Source: an uncultured Aquimarina sp. (GTDB lineage: Bacteria > Bacteroidota > Bacteroidia > Flavobacteriales > Flavobacteriaceae). Taken from it: DNA of 64,000 nucleotides. The stretch lies in contig CANLMN010000006.1 in NCBI GenBank assembly GCA_947492105.1, forward strand, positions 1-64,000. Reading direction: 5' to 3'. A program made the position numbers and the translations under genes. Within the stretch, counting starts at the first letter, position 1; each line of letters begins with the position of its first letter. Shown one piece after another: positions 20,292 through 30,112 of this stretch. Under the pieces are notes generated by a model. The model was not told the DNA's origin. It made no database searches and saw nothing but the letters and a program-made list of their open reading frames with translations.

Positions 20292-20451
20292 AATTCAAAT
20301 TAGCTATCTAATATCGCATATTGACTTATTTTTTTCCATCTAAATGCCTTGTTCTTATATTCCATAGCCAAGGCCATGCAATAGCATCACAGTGTTTGTA
20401 CATAAAAAAAGAGCAGTATCAGTAACACGAAGTTATATACCTAAATTGGTG
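20292..20451 (+). repeat. MITE-like repeat family C, copy C3
   Basis: 160 bp: AAATTAGCTATCTAATATCG, CCATCTAAATGCCTTGTTC, ATTCCATAGCCAAGGC core, ACACGAAGTTATATACCTAA, ending TTGGTG before TTA. The right end is 17 bp from the stop of the metalloprotease gene. Nothing else was seen in 20074-20291. Confidence 0.8.
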
Positions 20452-20468
20452 TTAATGATACTGTTATT

Positions 20469-21476
20469 TTACTTTTTTTTGTTTTTTTTAGGAGCAGAAA
20501 ACAGTTTTTTTAACGCCGCTTTATCACTCTTGGTAAAGTTATACACTTTCTTAGTATAATTACATTTCGAATATATTGAATTAATCGTAGCCGCTATAGA
20601 TGCATCTGACTGTTTCTTTGTAACTTTATTTGGTCCTTTAGTTTTCACTTTAAGGTATCTTGGTGACCCTGGAATATGGATAGCACCGTAACCACTGTCA
20701 TTCGCTTTTTCTGGGATTCTTTCAACCACTTCGCAACTCGCAGCCGTATCCCAATCTGTATGTCTGAATCCAATGGAATGCCCTAATTCATGTATAAAAA
20801 GCCTTTTAAGATCTTTATCAGTACGATCTTCAAGTCTTATAGTTTCAATTAAAAATCCAGCACTACCATCCGCTCTAGGTAATTCTGCAAATGCACCAGT
20901 GTGTAATTTATATTTTTCATTGTCTGTTTCATCCACAACAAGAATGTCAGCCTTAATCCCCTTTCTCTTTAAATTATTAAATGTATCAAATTTTAACTTA
21001 AACTTGATAGAAAGACCATCTAATTTATTATATGCATTTACAGCTGCTTTCAAAGCTTTTTGTAATTTTTTTGATAGTCCACTATCTTTATCCTTCTCGT
21101 TTAGACCATAAATATCTATTGTTCCAAATTGTTTAGGATTAAAAATCGTTGTTGCTCTATGATGTTTAGCACCCAAACCATTCTTACCAGCCCGAGTACT
21201 ATTATATCTCTCTACGACTTCATCCTTTGGTATTATAATATCATTACCCACGAGAATATACTCTGTACCAAACAATGTAATATTACTCAAAGCTCCATTA
21301 TCTATCTGTAGAGCCCTAATCATGTCAAAAAGTTCTGCATCTGTAAAACCTTCTTCATTAATAATTTTTTCAGTATTTATGGTTTCATTTAATGGTATTT
21401 CTTCTTTTTTACAACTAGACAAGCAGACCATAACCCCCATCATAAAAAAAGTAATTGATTTGAAATGTTTTTTCAT
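20469..21476 (-). CDS. M57-like (dual-action HEIGH) zinc metalloprotease lipoprotein
   Basis: 335 aa. The lipobox CLSSC (C22) predicts a lipoprotein. The zinc-binding motif HELGHSIGFRH (HExxHxxGxxH) at about residues 225-240 is followed by TDW, as in the dual-action HEIGH metallopeptidase family (M57). The preceding region has the usual GTIDIYGLNEKD and long helix before IKFKLKFDTF. Lysine-rich C-terminus (KKNKKK). It acts on the cell surface or outside; substrate unknown. Monocistronic. Confidence 0.85.
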   Translation of the reverse strand: MKKHFKSITFFMMGVMVCLSSCKKEEIPLNETINTEKIINEEGFTDAELFDMIRALQIDNGALSNITLFGTEYILVGNDIIIPKDEVVERYNSTRAGKNGLGAKHHRATTIFNPKQFGTIDIYGLNEKDKDSGLSKKLQKALKAAVNAYNKLDGLSIKFKLKFDTFNNLKRKGIKADILVVDETDNEKYKLHTGAFAELPRADGSAGFLIETIRLEDRTDKDLKRLFIHELGHSIGFRHTDWDTAASCEVVERIPEKANDSGYGAIHIPGSPRYLKVKTKGPNKVTKKQSDASIAATINSIYSKCNYTKKVYNFTKSDKAALKKLFSAPKKNKKK

Positions 21477-22040
21477 TTTTTTTAAGTTTTATATTTGTGT
21501 CTGGGTAAAGTACTCATACAAAATATTTATATTCAGATATTTGGCAAACATTAACAGACACCTTCGAATACAGTTGTCTCATGAGTCTTTACATAAATTC
21601 CTCTTATACCAATGCAGCACTGATATAATTACACTCATCCCAAAAAATAGTAGTCAGTTTGTACTCGAACAGTCTAAACTCATAAAAAACATTTTATATC
21701 AGATTAGCTATCTAATTTGGCATATCCTCCTTTTTTGTTCTTCTATTTTTCTTTAATTTAATGAAATGCTAACTTAGGTTGGTATTATTACGAGATATCA
21801 GCGAAGCTTTTTTTTGTCATTAATCTGTAAAAGTCCTCTAGATTTTTATGATTCGTTATGAAAATGCCGTTTTTTGTGCAATTTTCATCTTTATTATTAG
21901 CTGGTAATTGTTTTTTAAATAGTATAATAGTACTAATACGTTAAAATTTATGAATCCAATAATTTTGTTTGTTTCATCATTATGCTGCATTAATTATTCT
22001 ATCATGAAATTAGCTCACTAAATATAAAAGAACATCGTAA
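21477..22040. other. 564-bp intergenic region with a repeat remnant
   Basis: No gene is supported. TAATTGTTTTTTAAATAGTA at about 21905-21924 resembles the inverted left end of family A and may be a decayed copy. No clear promoter pair was found. Confidence 0.4.
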
Positions 22041-22439
22041 ATGGATGGAGAAACAAATTTATCTGAATTAATAAAAAAGATGACACCAAAACTAAATGAT
22101 GGAGCGTATGTCTTTTCTACACTTCAAGATGTTAATGGAATTGACCGAAGGCACACTATTTGTGAATTCAAAGAAAAAGAAGGGACCACCATTGTTATTG
22201 AAAAAAACAAAGCTGACGAACTAAATTTACAGTATCAATATATTGCCTCTTGGATTACCCTCACGATTCATTCTTCTCTTGATGCTGTTGGTCTAACCGC
22301 CGCATTTTCATCAGAATTGGCAAAAAATAATATTAGTTGTAATGTAATTGCTGGATATTATCATGATCATATTTTCGTGGATAGAAAAGACTCGCACAAG
22401 GCAGTCCAAGTATTGATAGAATTCTCCAACAATTCATAA
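22041..22439 (+). CDS. ACT-domain protein
   Basis: 132 aa cytosolic protein with two stacked ACT-like modules: ACT_3-type at the N-terminus ([15 protein letters not shown] to EGTTIVIE) and ACT_7-type at the C-terminus ([20 protein letters not shown] ... [14 protein letters not shown]). Length is normal for this two-module family, whose members probably bind small ligands such as amino acids; no catalytic domain is attached. Monocistronic, with repeats C4 and A4 directly after. Confidence 0.82.
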   Translation: MDGETNLSELIKKMTPKLNDGAYVFSTLQDVNGIDRRHTICEFKEKEGTTIVIEKNKADELNLQYQYIASWITLTIHSSLDAVGLTAAFSSELAKNNISCNVIAGYYHDHIFVDRKDSHKAVQVLIEFSNNS

Positions 22440-22460
22440 AACTAGTTCTATCAATCAACA

Positions 22461-22623
22461 TAAAATTAGCTATATAATGTCGCATATCGACCTGTTCTTT
22501 TTCCATCTAAATGCCGTGTTCATATATTCTATAGCTAACTAAGGCTATGCAATAGCATCACGCTGTTTTTACATAAAAAAATTAACAATACTATTAATAA
22601 GAATTTGTATAACTAAATTGGTA
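22461..22623 (+). repeat. MITE-like repeat family C, copy C4
   Basis: About 163 bp: AAATTAGCTATATAATGTCG on the left, a CTAAGGCTATGCAATAG core and AACTAAATTGGTA on the right, followed by TTA. It starts about 22 bp after the ACT gene stop and abuts copy A4. Confidence 0.82.
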
Positions 22624-22625
22624 TT

Positions 22626-22775
22626 AAATGCAATTATAGTCCAAAATAATTGAACTATTTTTCGGTAGTTTGAACTATAAATTTTAAACATAGCCTGGAT
22701 GTAGTTTAATTTTATAGTGGCAAAATAGTAGAAAAAGAAGCCAATTAATAGCTGGTAGTTGCTTTTTAAATGGTA
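22626..22775 (-). repeat. MITE-like repeat family A, copy A4
   Basis: Reverse-oriented: CAAAATAATTGAACTATTTT, then TTTGAACTATAAATTTTAAA, TTTAATTTTATAGTGG, AATAGTAGAAAAAGAAGC and TTTTTAAATGGTA. The left end appears clipped where it meets C4. The stretch 22440-22939 holds only C4, A4 and the bshA terminator. Confidence 0.78.
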
Positions 22776-22882
22776 CGATTAACAAAAAAAAACGCTAGCT
22801 CTACAATGTCTCAATTTTTATTTGAATATAAACTTTTTACTAAACGTTATATTCGTCACGGATCCCTTGAATACCTATAAAA

Positions 22883-22917
22883 ATAAACCCTTCACACAAC
22901 TCGTATAAAGGGTTATT
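22883..22917 (-). terminator. Terminator of the bshA operon
   Basis: Arms ATAAACCCTT / AAGGGTTATT; on the minus strand followed by TTTTTAT. It lies 23 bp beyond the bshA stop. Confidence 0.7.
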
Positions 22918-22939
22918 AAAATTCTCGTATGTTTTGGAA

Positions 22940-24067
22940 TTATATTGCCGCTAGTGCACTTTCGTATAATTCTTCATATTTCGGAACAATCGCGTGAGTA
23001 TCAAACTTTTTTGCTTCGGAACGTGCTCCTTTTTTAAATTCATTTAATGTAGCGTCATCACGCAAGATTTTGATCCCATCTGCAATCATGGTTGCTACAT
23101 CACCAACATTACTCAGATAACCAGATACTCCATCTACATTCACTTCAGATAACCCTCCTGCATTTGTAGATATTACTGGAACTCCATTCACCATAGCCTC
23201 TAATGCTGCTAATCCAAAACTTTCTCGTTCTGACGGTAATAAAAACAAATCAGAGAAACACAAAATTTTATCAATCTCATTACTATTTCCCAAAAAGATC
23301 ACTCGATCCTTGATTCCTAATTCCTTACATTGATCCATGGCTGCTATTTGCTCTGGTCCTTCTCCCACTATAATAAGTTTTGCAGGAATTTCTTTTTGGA
23401 TACCATGAAAAATAGCAATCACATCTGGGATTCTTTTTACAGGTCTTAGATTACTAATATGGGTTATAATCCGTTCTTCTGGCAATGCCATTAATTCTCT
23501 TTGGCAGTCCTTGTATTGTGCCTCAAACTTTTCTGTATCAATAAAATTCGGAACAACTTTGATATCTTTATTTACGTTAAATAACCGTAACGTGTCAATT
23601 TTCAAGCTCTCAGAAACTGATGTGACAATATCACTTTTATTGATACTAAAAGTCACAGCAGGTTTATAATATGGGTGATTACCTACCAAAGTAATATCTG
23701 TTCCATGAAGTGTAGTCACCATAGGGATAAAGATCCCTTCTTCTTCTAACATTTTCTTGGCCATATATCCTGCATACGCATGTGGTATGGCATAATGTAC
23801 ATGCAAAATATCAATCTGATATTTACGAATCGTATCTACTAGTTTACTGGACAATGCCAGTTCATAAGGTTGATAGGTAAATAACGGATAATCCGGTACT
23901 ACTACCTCATGAAAACGTATGGTTGTACCCAATAAATCTAACCGTACTGGTTGTTTGTAGGTAATAAAATGAATTTCATGTCCTTTTTTGGAGAGCTCTA
24001 TCCCCAGTTCTGTTGCGACAACACCACTACCTCCAAAGGTCGGGTAACAAACTATAGCAATTTTCAT
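22940..24067 (-). CDS. bshA: N-acetyl-alpha-D-glucosaminyl L-malate synthase
   Basis: 375 aa GT4-family glycosyltransferase (GT-B fold) that joins UDP-GlcNAc to L-malate, the first step of bacillithiol synthesis. Recognised from the near-invariant BshA opening KIAIVCYPTFGGSGVVATELG, the HVHYAIPHA and TTLHGTDITLVG motifs, and the C-terminal ERESFGLAALEAMVNGVPVISTNAGG nucleotide-binding region. Length matches the family. It is the last gene of a same-strand run (161-aa protein, GH3 fusion, bshA), 87 bp after the GH3 gene. No bshB or bshC lies in the window. Confidence 0.95.
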   Translation of the reverse strand: MKIAIVCYPTFGGSGVVATELGIELSKKGHEIHFITYKQPVRLDLLGTTIRFHEVVVPDYPLFTYQPYELALSSKLVDTIRKYQIDILHVHYAIPHAYAGYMAKKMLEEEGIFIPMVTTLHGTDITLVGNHPYYKPAVTFSINKSDIVTSVSESLKIDTLRLFNVNKDIKVVPNFIDTEKFEAQYKDCQRELMALPEERIITHISNLRPVKRIPDVIAIFHGIQKEIPAKLIIVGEGPEQIAAMDQCKELGIKDRVIFLGNSNEIDKILCFSDLFLLPSERESFGLAALEAMVNGVPVISTNAGGLSEVNVDGVSGYLSNVGDVATMIADGIKILRDDATLNEFKKGARSEAKKFDTHAIVPKYEELYESALAAI

Positions 24068-24154
24068 CTAGTTATTCTAATTTTTAAGATCTGATCAGTA
24101 ATATACTAAAAATACCACATCAACTGTCGAAAAAGTATCCTTGAACTTTCAAAA

Positions 24155-27082
24155 TTATGGAGCTAATGCTTCATAAATTTTACTTTGAATTTTTGTTCTT
24201 ATATTTTCACGTATCAAACCACGATTATTGGCATCTGGAAAAGTTCTATTACTCAGGAATATATAAATCAACTCTTCGTCTGGATCAGCCCAAGTATAAG
24301 TACCTGTAAAGCCACTATGACCGAAACTTGTCATGGAAACACAACCACAAGTAGGTCCTGACTCTCCGAGTTGCGGCTTATCAAAACCAACACCTCTACG
24401 TACTTTTTGATCACAATAATAACAGGTATTAAAAGCGTCTACAGTTTCTGGTTTGAAATATTTTTTACCTCCATATACTCCTTTATTCAGGTATAATTGC
24501 ATCATTTTGGCCACATCATTGGCATTTGAAAATAATCCTGCATGACCACCAACACCTCCAAATAGTGCAGCACCCTGATCATGAACAAAGCCCTTAATTA
24601 CCTGATTTCTAAAATCTACATCATTCTCTGAGGCTACAATCCATTTTTCATCAAAACGATTCAATGGAAGATACCCCATAGATGTTGCTCCTAAGGATTT
24701 GTATAAATGCTCTTGTGTTAGTTTATCCAATGTATCGTGATAATGCGTTTCTATAAACTCTTTGAGCATATAATACGCCAAATCACTATACTTATATCCT
24801 CTCCTAGGACGCAACTCACTTTCCTTGATTATAGTCATCAAGCTGTCACGCATATCATTTCTAAAATACAGTTCATTTGCAACTTTTACACTAAATTTTG
24901 GTGTTGACTTTTTTCTATAATACTTAGAATTAAGTCCCCCATGGATACTATCCATTGTCTTTTTATAAAATGGTATCCAAGCATGTAATCGTGCAAAATG
25001 AGATAACATTTCTTTCATGGTTAGATCAGCCTTATTAGAATCTTTGAAATCTGGTAATAGTTCTGCCACCGTAGTCTCGAAGCCCAGAACACCTTTTTCC
25101 TGCAACTCCATAACCAAAGGCAAAGTACTTAGTATTTTAGTTAAAGAAGCGAGGTCATAGATCGTATTATTTGTTACTTTTTGACTTTTCGAGTAATCAT
25201 AATATCCAAAATTCTTATGATATATAACTTTTCCTTTTCTAGCAATTAAGACCTGAGCTCCGGGGGTCATTTTTTTATTCAAGGTATATGTCATGATACT
25301 ATCAATAGCACTTAATTTACTAGAAATCACTCCAACTTGTTCTGGATAACCGTAAGAAAGGCGATTAATTGCTGGTATATCAATACCCGCTCCTTCTTTA
25401 AAATTTTCTCCAGTGCTCACTGGCAACTTACCCTTGGCATCAAAAGCTCCAAAAATCAACTGTGCAGCTTTTTCTTGTGCCATTATAGTATTTTGATAAG
25501 CAACTAAAACCCCTTCAAAATTCTTAAAAGTCTTGACATCAGACAATGCGTATGGTTTTGTAAATATATTAAGTACGGTACGATTTTTACGTGCTATCTC
25601 ATACAACCAGACTAATTCTTTTTCTTCGAATTTGTAACTTTTCCAAGGGTGGGCACTCGATTTATGAAAACCTATAATGACATAATTATAATTCTCTAAT
25701 TTTTTGAGCAACCCAATCAATGAATTATCCGTTACTTGATCTACTTGAGCATACTTATTCAATTCTTTATAAAAAGGTAATCCCAATGCATCACCTAACG
25801 GTACATAGGCAATTTTTTTGAGTTCTAAGTTCTTTACCGGTAGTACTCCTCCTTCATTTCTCAATACCGTCAAAGAGTTTTCTATCAATGTTGCTTGCAA
25901 TGCATCATCCTCTGGCGTATTCAGATCTTTTAACAAATTTTTTGTATCAATAGGCTCATATTCATTTAGTCCCATTTTATATTTCGCTTTCAATATTTTT
26001 TTGACAGAAAGCGCTAGACGTTCTTCTGTAAGATCCCCACTATACTGGGCAGCTATCAATTTCTGCATAGCCTTTGGCACATCCTCTGGAATAAGTAAAA
26101 TATCGTTTCCTGCCATAAAGGCTGCCAAATCAATTTCTCCTGGCTCCTTGAAATTCGCTGCTCCTTTCATATTCAGTGCATCGGTAAAAATGAGTCCCTT
26201 GAATTTCAGTTTTTCCTTAAGTAAATCTGTAACTATATTCTCGGATACGGAAGAGGGATAATTCTCTCTAGATTCTAAACTAGGAATATTTAAATGTGCC
26301 ACCATTACACTAGACAGTCCACCAGGGATCATCTTTTTGTAAGGATATAGTTCTACGGTATTAATTCTTTTTTCATTAAAACTGATCGTTGGTAGTGTTT
26401 TATGAGAATCTTGAGCTGTATCTCCATGTCCAGGAAAATGCTTAGCACATGAAAGCACTCCTTCTTTATGTAATCCTTCCATAAAGGCAAAGGCCTTATT
26501 GGCTACATTTTTTTTATCTTCTCCAAAGGAACGGTTTCCGATAATAGGATTCAGTGGGTTTGTATTTATATCCACTACAGGTCCAAAATTAAAATGAACC
26601 CCCATCCTTTTACAATGTTTTGCAATATGTTCTCCTGTCCGTTTGATCAAACTATCATTTTGGATAGCTCCGAGTGTCATATTCCATGGAAATGCGTATG
26701 TGGAATCCAATCGCATAGCTAATCCCCATTCTGCATCTTGTGCGATTAATAACGGTATTTTGGATAGAGCTTGATATTTATTTGTTAATTTGGCTTGGAG
26801 CATGGGAGTTCCTTTCATAAAAATTAGTCCCCCAATGTGATTTTTAGTTATTAACTCTTTGATTAATTGCTGTTTTTTGGCGGGATCACTAGAACTTGCC
26901 GCTACCATAAAAAGTTGACCGATCTTTTCCTTGACAGTCATATTGCGATATGTTTTATCGACCCAAATCCTTTGTGCCTCTGCATCATCCGACAACAGAG
27001 GATCTATATCTTGTGCTTGTAGTTTGCCAAAACCAAAACAAATGATGATACTATATATATATAAAAGGATGTATTTTTGCAC
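24155..27082 (-). CDS. GH3 (NagZ-like) / beta-lactamase-like serine hydrolase fusion
   Basis: 975 aa, N-terminal signal peptide (ends KLQAQ). The N-terminal half is glycoside hydrolase family 3: KHFPGHGDTAQDSH (about 215-230), the catalytic motif of NagZ-type beta-N-acetylglucosaminidases, and the nucleophile region LIFTDALNMKG. A GH3 C-domain-like segment follows to about residue 600. The C-terminal 360 residues are a class C beta-lactamase/PBP-like serine hydrolase: SLTK (about 645), YSD (about 765) and GHSGFTGT (about 923, KTG-like box). It probably acts on peptidoglycan fragments or periplasmic glycans. It lies 6 bp downstream of the 161-aa gene and upstream of bshA. Confidence 0.88.
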   Translation of the reverse strand: MQKYILLYIYSIIICFGFGKLQAQDIDPLLSDDAEAQRIWVDKTYRNMTVKEKIGQLFMVAASSSDPAKKQQLIKELITKNHIGGLIFMKGTPMLQAKLTNKYQALSKIPLLIAQDAEWGLAMRLDSTYAFPWNMTLGAIQNDSLIKRTGEHIAKHCKRMGVHFNFGPVVDINTNPLNPIIGNRSFGEDKKNVANKAFAFMEGLHKEGVLSCAKHFPGHGDTAQDSHKTLPTISFNEKRINTVELYPYKKMIPGGLSSVMVAHLNIPSLESRENYPSSVSENIVTDLLKEKLKFKGLIFTDALNMKGAANFKEPGEIDLAAFMAGNDILLIPEDVPKAMQKLIAAQYSGDLTEERLALSVKKILKAKYKMGLNEYEPIDTKNLLKDLNTPEDDALQATLIENSLTVLRNEGGVLPVKNLELKKIAYVPLGDALGLPFYKELNKYAQVDQVTDNSLIGLLKKLENYNYVIIGFHKSSAHPWKSYKFEEKELVWLYEIARKNRTVLNIFTKPYALSDVKTFKNFEGVLVAYQNTIMAQEKAAQLIFGAFDAKGKLPVSTGENFKEGAGIDIPAINRLSYGYPEQVGVISSKLSAIDSIMTYTLNKKMTPGAQVLIARKGKVIYHKNFGYYDYSKSQKVTNNTIYDLASLTKILSTLPLVMELQEKGVLGFETTVAELLPDFKDSNKADLTMKEMLSHFARLHAWIPFYKKTMDSIHGGLNSKYYRKKSTPKFSVKVANELYFRNDMRDSLMTIIKESELRPRRGYKYSDLAYYMLKEFIETHYHDTLDKLTQEHLYKSLGATSMGYLPLNRFDEKWIVASENDVDFRNQVIKGFVHDQGAALFGGVGGHAGLFSNANDVAKMMQLYLNKGVYGGKKYFKPETVDAFNTCYYCDQKVRRGVGFDKPQLGESGPTCGCVSMTSFGHSGFTGTYTWADPDEELIYIFLSNRTFPDANNRGLIRENIRTKIQSKIYEALAP

Positions 27083-27088
27083 TGATAA

Positions 27089-27574
27089 TTAGTTTAAGAA
27101 ACGGTTATGCCAACTATCTTTTGCCGGTACTTCCCAGTTAGAAAGATACTCTCCCTTATTTGTCACCAAATTATTAAAAACAATAGTGTTTGGAGACACT
27201 GATTTGTTCTTAGCCATTTTTCTAAAATCGTTTAGATCCTTGTATGCAACATATTCTCCTTGTTTATAGGAAACATTCATTTTGTCTAACAGATCAACGT
27301 TATAGTCTTTTTCTAATTGTTGGATAAAATGTACTGAAGCGTCAATAGAACAACCAGTAGCCACATTTTGATTCTGATCCAATGCAATGACAATAAAGCG
27401 TTTGTATTTAATTTCGTATCCAGCTTCCAACGAAGCTCCGTGGGCTGTCCATTGTGTTATAAAAGTATCTAATTTTGATTCTATCTCTGTTAACTCCTCT
27501 ACGGTAAAAGAGCGGTTGGCCTGATATATCCATATTCTGGCTGTATTGGGTAATGTATCAAAATCTACAAGCAT
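27089..27574 (-). CDS. Conserved protein often labelled 'ABC transporter ATPase'
   Basis: 161 aa cytosolic protein with no Walker motifs, so the common database name is misleading. Recognisable features are RIWIYQANRSFTVEEL, the central TQWTAHGASLEAGYEIKYKRF and GCSIDASVHFIQ (about 92-103, a Cys-containing strand), and FNNLVTNKGEYLSNWEVPAKDSWHNRF at the end. It is a conserved Bacteroidota family of unknown function. It is first in the run leading to the GH3 fusion and bshA. A promoter candidate lies 64 bp upstream. Confidence 0.8.
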   Translation of the reverse strand: MLVDFDTLPNTARIWIYQANRSFTVEELTEIESKLDTFITQWTAHGASLEAGYEIKYKRFIVIALDQNQNVATGCSIDASVHFIQQLEKDYNVDLLDKMNVSYKQGEYVAYKDLNDFRKMAKNKSVSPNTIVFNNLVTNKGEYLSNWEVPAKDSWHNRFLN

Positions 27575-27637
27575 AATTGTTAGGTGTTAATGGAGTCGTA
27601 ACTCCAAAATACTAGTTCCTCGAAGGAGTTATTCGTT

Positions 27638-27668
27638 CAAAAATAAGGTTTTCGCATGGTTTGTGCAA
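27638..27668 (-). promoter_or_regulatory. Promoter candidate for the bshA operon
   Basis: Minus-strand TATTTTTG (27638-27645) fits the TAnnTTTG -7 element and is preceded by a TTG (27666-27668) with a 20-bp spacer. The predicted leader is about 55 nt and contains a short GGAGT-ACGA-ACTCC-like inverted repeat near 27594-27607. The rest of 27669-27987 shows nothing recognisable. Confidence 0.5.
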
Positions 27669-27987
27669 TACAATCTTCGTTCCAAAAAAATAGTGATTCC
27701 TAGTACAAGGTTTATCTTAAGTTTTTAAAAAATAAATACTCTCCAAAAACTATTGCATTCATCATACATTCAAAGTATTCAAAGAGCAATACTTTTCCTT
27801 TGAAGTGGTTTAAACTTTTTTTATTGGTTATAAAATGAAATTTTCACCTCTGGTCTTTACTAGTGCTATGACTGTCAAAAATGGTTGCGTGTAATCAAAT
27901 TTCAATTCTTTTGCAATTCAAAATATAAAAGTCAAGATATGGATCAAAAAATTATCCAAACACTTTACAGCTCCAACCTATTTTTTA

Positions 27988-28147
27988 TACCATTAAAAAA
28001 ATAATTACAGGCGAATAATTCGGTTCTTTTTCTACTGTTTTTTCGCTAAAAAATTAAATCGTGGCTAAAGCTATGCTTGAATTTTATAGCTCAAACTTGC
28101 GAAAAATAGTTCAATTATTTTAGGCTACAATTACATTTCAACGGGTA
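27988..28147 (+). repeat. MITE-like repeat family A, copy A5
   Basis: 160 bp, TACCATTAAAAAAATAATTA to TTTCAACGGGTA, flanked by TTA on both sides (27985-27987, 28148-28150). The right-hand TTA is also the stop codon (TAA on minus) of the GH5 gene. Confidence 0.88.
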
Positions 28148-29236
28148 TTATTGTTTTTTTTCTGTAACAATTTCAATAATTTTCTTTTGTGCTTTCCCTT
28201 CTGATGAAATTAAGCCAAATGCATCTCCTTTATAATCCCAGTTTGCATATCCTATTTCAAATTCATTTAACAACGAAACAACATCTTTGTACCATCTTAA
28301 TCGATCTGATTTTGGTGCATTGCTAAAAGCACCGAACTCACCACAATAAAGCTTGAGTCCCAATTGGCTGGCTTTATCCACTGGCATTTGAATCATTTCT
28401 CTAAGCACTTGCTTATCGTATTCTTTGGCATAATGTCTTAGCTGACTACTTATTGTAGCTTTAGAAAGCTTTTTATTGGTAATACCATCACCTGGATAGC
28501 GCACTCCACCGTGATAATCTTTCAAAAAAGTCCAACTAGTTTCGTAGTGTGTAAAGATGAAGGGTTCATAAAAATGAAAACTCAGCATAATATTCGGATC
28601 ATTAGTAGGAATCTTCAAATCTTTAAATGTATAAACTGATTGCCAACGATTAGATCCAACGATGATAGTTCGTTCTGGTTCCAACTCTCTTAGTACGCCA
28701 ATTCCTTTTTTCAACAACTTGTTCCAATCATCAGGGTCTTCTGCCACCGCTTCATTCATAAGTTCATAAGCCAAAAAATCGTTTGGATATTTATGTAAGC
28801 GCTTGGATAAACGTTTCCAAATTCCAAAAAATTTCTCTTGCTCCTTACTTTCTGTCCACAAAGGCCTTTCACCTTCATTAAAATGATGAGACCGTAAGAT
28901 ATGAAGATCAACAATCACGCGTATGTTTGCTGTTTTACACCATTGTAGTGCCTTATGTAATAATTCAAATGCCTCTTCATTAGGTGTTCCATTTTCTTGC
29001 CATAGTTGCTCTTCGTCAACTGGTAATCGAATATGATCGAATCCCATCGTTGCTATTTTGGTAATATCCTCTTCTGTAAAATAGCGTTCTCTTTCCTCTC
29101 CTCGCTTATCACTTTGAGAAAGCCAATGTGATATGTTTGTACCTCTCTTTACCTCAAAAGCCGTTACGGATTGTCCATAACTGTTTTCAATAAAACTACT
29201 TGACATTAGTAAGAAGAGGAAAAATAGGTATCTCAT
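28148..29236 (-). CDS. Secreted glycoside hydrolase family 5
   Basis: 362 aa. Signal peptide 1-22 (ends NSYGQ). A GH5 (beta/alpha)8 barrel: RGTNISHWL opening, GFDHIRLPVD, the acid/base glutamate in YELMNEAV (E162), HFYEPFIFTH, and the nucleophile glutamate in LYCGEFGAF (E300). A retaining endo-beta-glycanase is expected (glucan or mannan), but the subfamily cannot be assigned by eye. There is no binding module or T9SS tail, so it may be periplasmic. Isolated from other CAZymes. Confidence 0.88.
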   Translation of the reverse strand: MRYLFFLFLLMSSSFIENSYGQSVTAFEVKRGTNISHWLSQSDKRGEERERYFTEEDITKIATMGFDHIRLPVDEEQLWQENGTPNEEAFELLHKALQWCKTANIRVIVDLHILRSHHFNEGERPLWTESKEQEKFFGIWKRLSKRLHKYPNDFLAYELMNEAVAEDPDDWNKLLKKGIGVLRELEPERTIIVGSNRWQSVYTFKDLKIPTNDPNIMLSFHFYEPFIFTHYETSWTFLKDYHGGVRYPGDGITNKKLSKATISSQLRHYAKEYDKQVLREMIQMPVDKASQLGLKLYCGEFGAFSNAPKSDRLRWYKDVVSLLNEFEIGYANWDYKGDAFGLISSEGKAQKKIIEIVTEKKQ

Positions 29237-29731
29237 ATTTATATTGTTTTTTTAGACTATTCATAAACAGTAGCTTCAAACAAAAACTACCGAATCTACA
29301 ACTAGCTTATTTAGTTAAATTATATGTTATTTTATTGTGCTTTATCTCTAAAGATAAAACTATAAAAATTAATATAATTACAGTTCTATTTACTGATTAA
29401 AATAAGAGATAAAATCAAAAATCACACCAAAAACAATTGTTAATATTTTTGCAGATTAACACAAAAACATTCTTTTTCATTCCTTTTTGACACCCTATTA
29501 ATCAAGACGTTTTCTGAAGAGCAAAAAAAACTATAAATAATTGAGTAATTGTCACAATTTGTATAGATCAAAAAAATCCAATCACCAACCAAAAAAGAAG
29601 AAATCTGACTTGCTCCTATTAAGAGCAATACTAATATTATCTACTGAAGTTTGATGCTAACCGTTAACTTATGGTGCACTATAAAAATGTCTAGTTTTCA
29701 TTCCATTTTTCACCTTATCATAAGCTCATAA

Positions 29732-29891
29732 CACCAATTCAGGTATACGAATTCGTATAAATATACTGTTATTCTTATATTAAAACACTGCTGAGATTCT
29801 ATTGCATAGACTTAGCTATAGAATATAGAAACAAGGCATTTAGACGGAAAAAGAACAAGGCGAAATGCGACATTACACCCCTAATTTGGCA
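29732..29891 (-). repeat. MITE-like repeat family C, copy C5
   Basis: 160 bp, CACCAATTCAGGTATACGAA to CCTAATTTGGCA, flanked by TAA on both sides (29729-29731 and 29892-29894). Confidence 0.85.
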
Positions 29892-29953
29892 TAAAACTTC
29901 TACTGATCAAAAAACACTAGAGAAATAGTTCAAATTATGAGAGTTCAGGATTA

Positions 29954-30112
29954 TACCATTCAAAAAATAATTACGGGCTACTAATTAGCTTCTTTTTAAA
30001 CTATTTTTTCATTAAAAATTAAACCGCAACCATGGCTATCTTACAATTTTATAGTTCTAACGAGCGAAAAATAGTTCAATTATTTTGACCTACAATTACA
30101 TTGTAACTGGTA
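29954..30112 (+). repeat. MITE-like repeat family A, copy A6
   Basis: 159 bp, TACCATTCAAAAAATAATTA to ATTGTAACTGGTA, flanked by TTA on both sides (29951-29953 and 30113-30115). It has the core AAACCGCAACCATGGCTATC. Confidence 0.88.

Noticed and set aside
27089-27574. ABC transporter ATPase
   Set aside because: The database-style name for this family does not fit: there is no Walker A, signature or Walker B motif.
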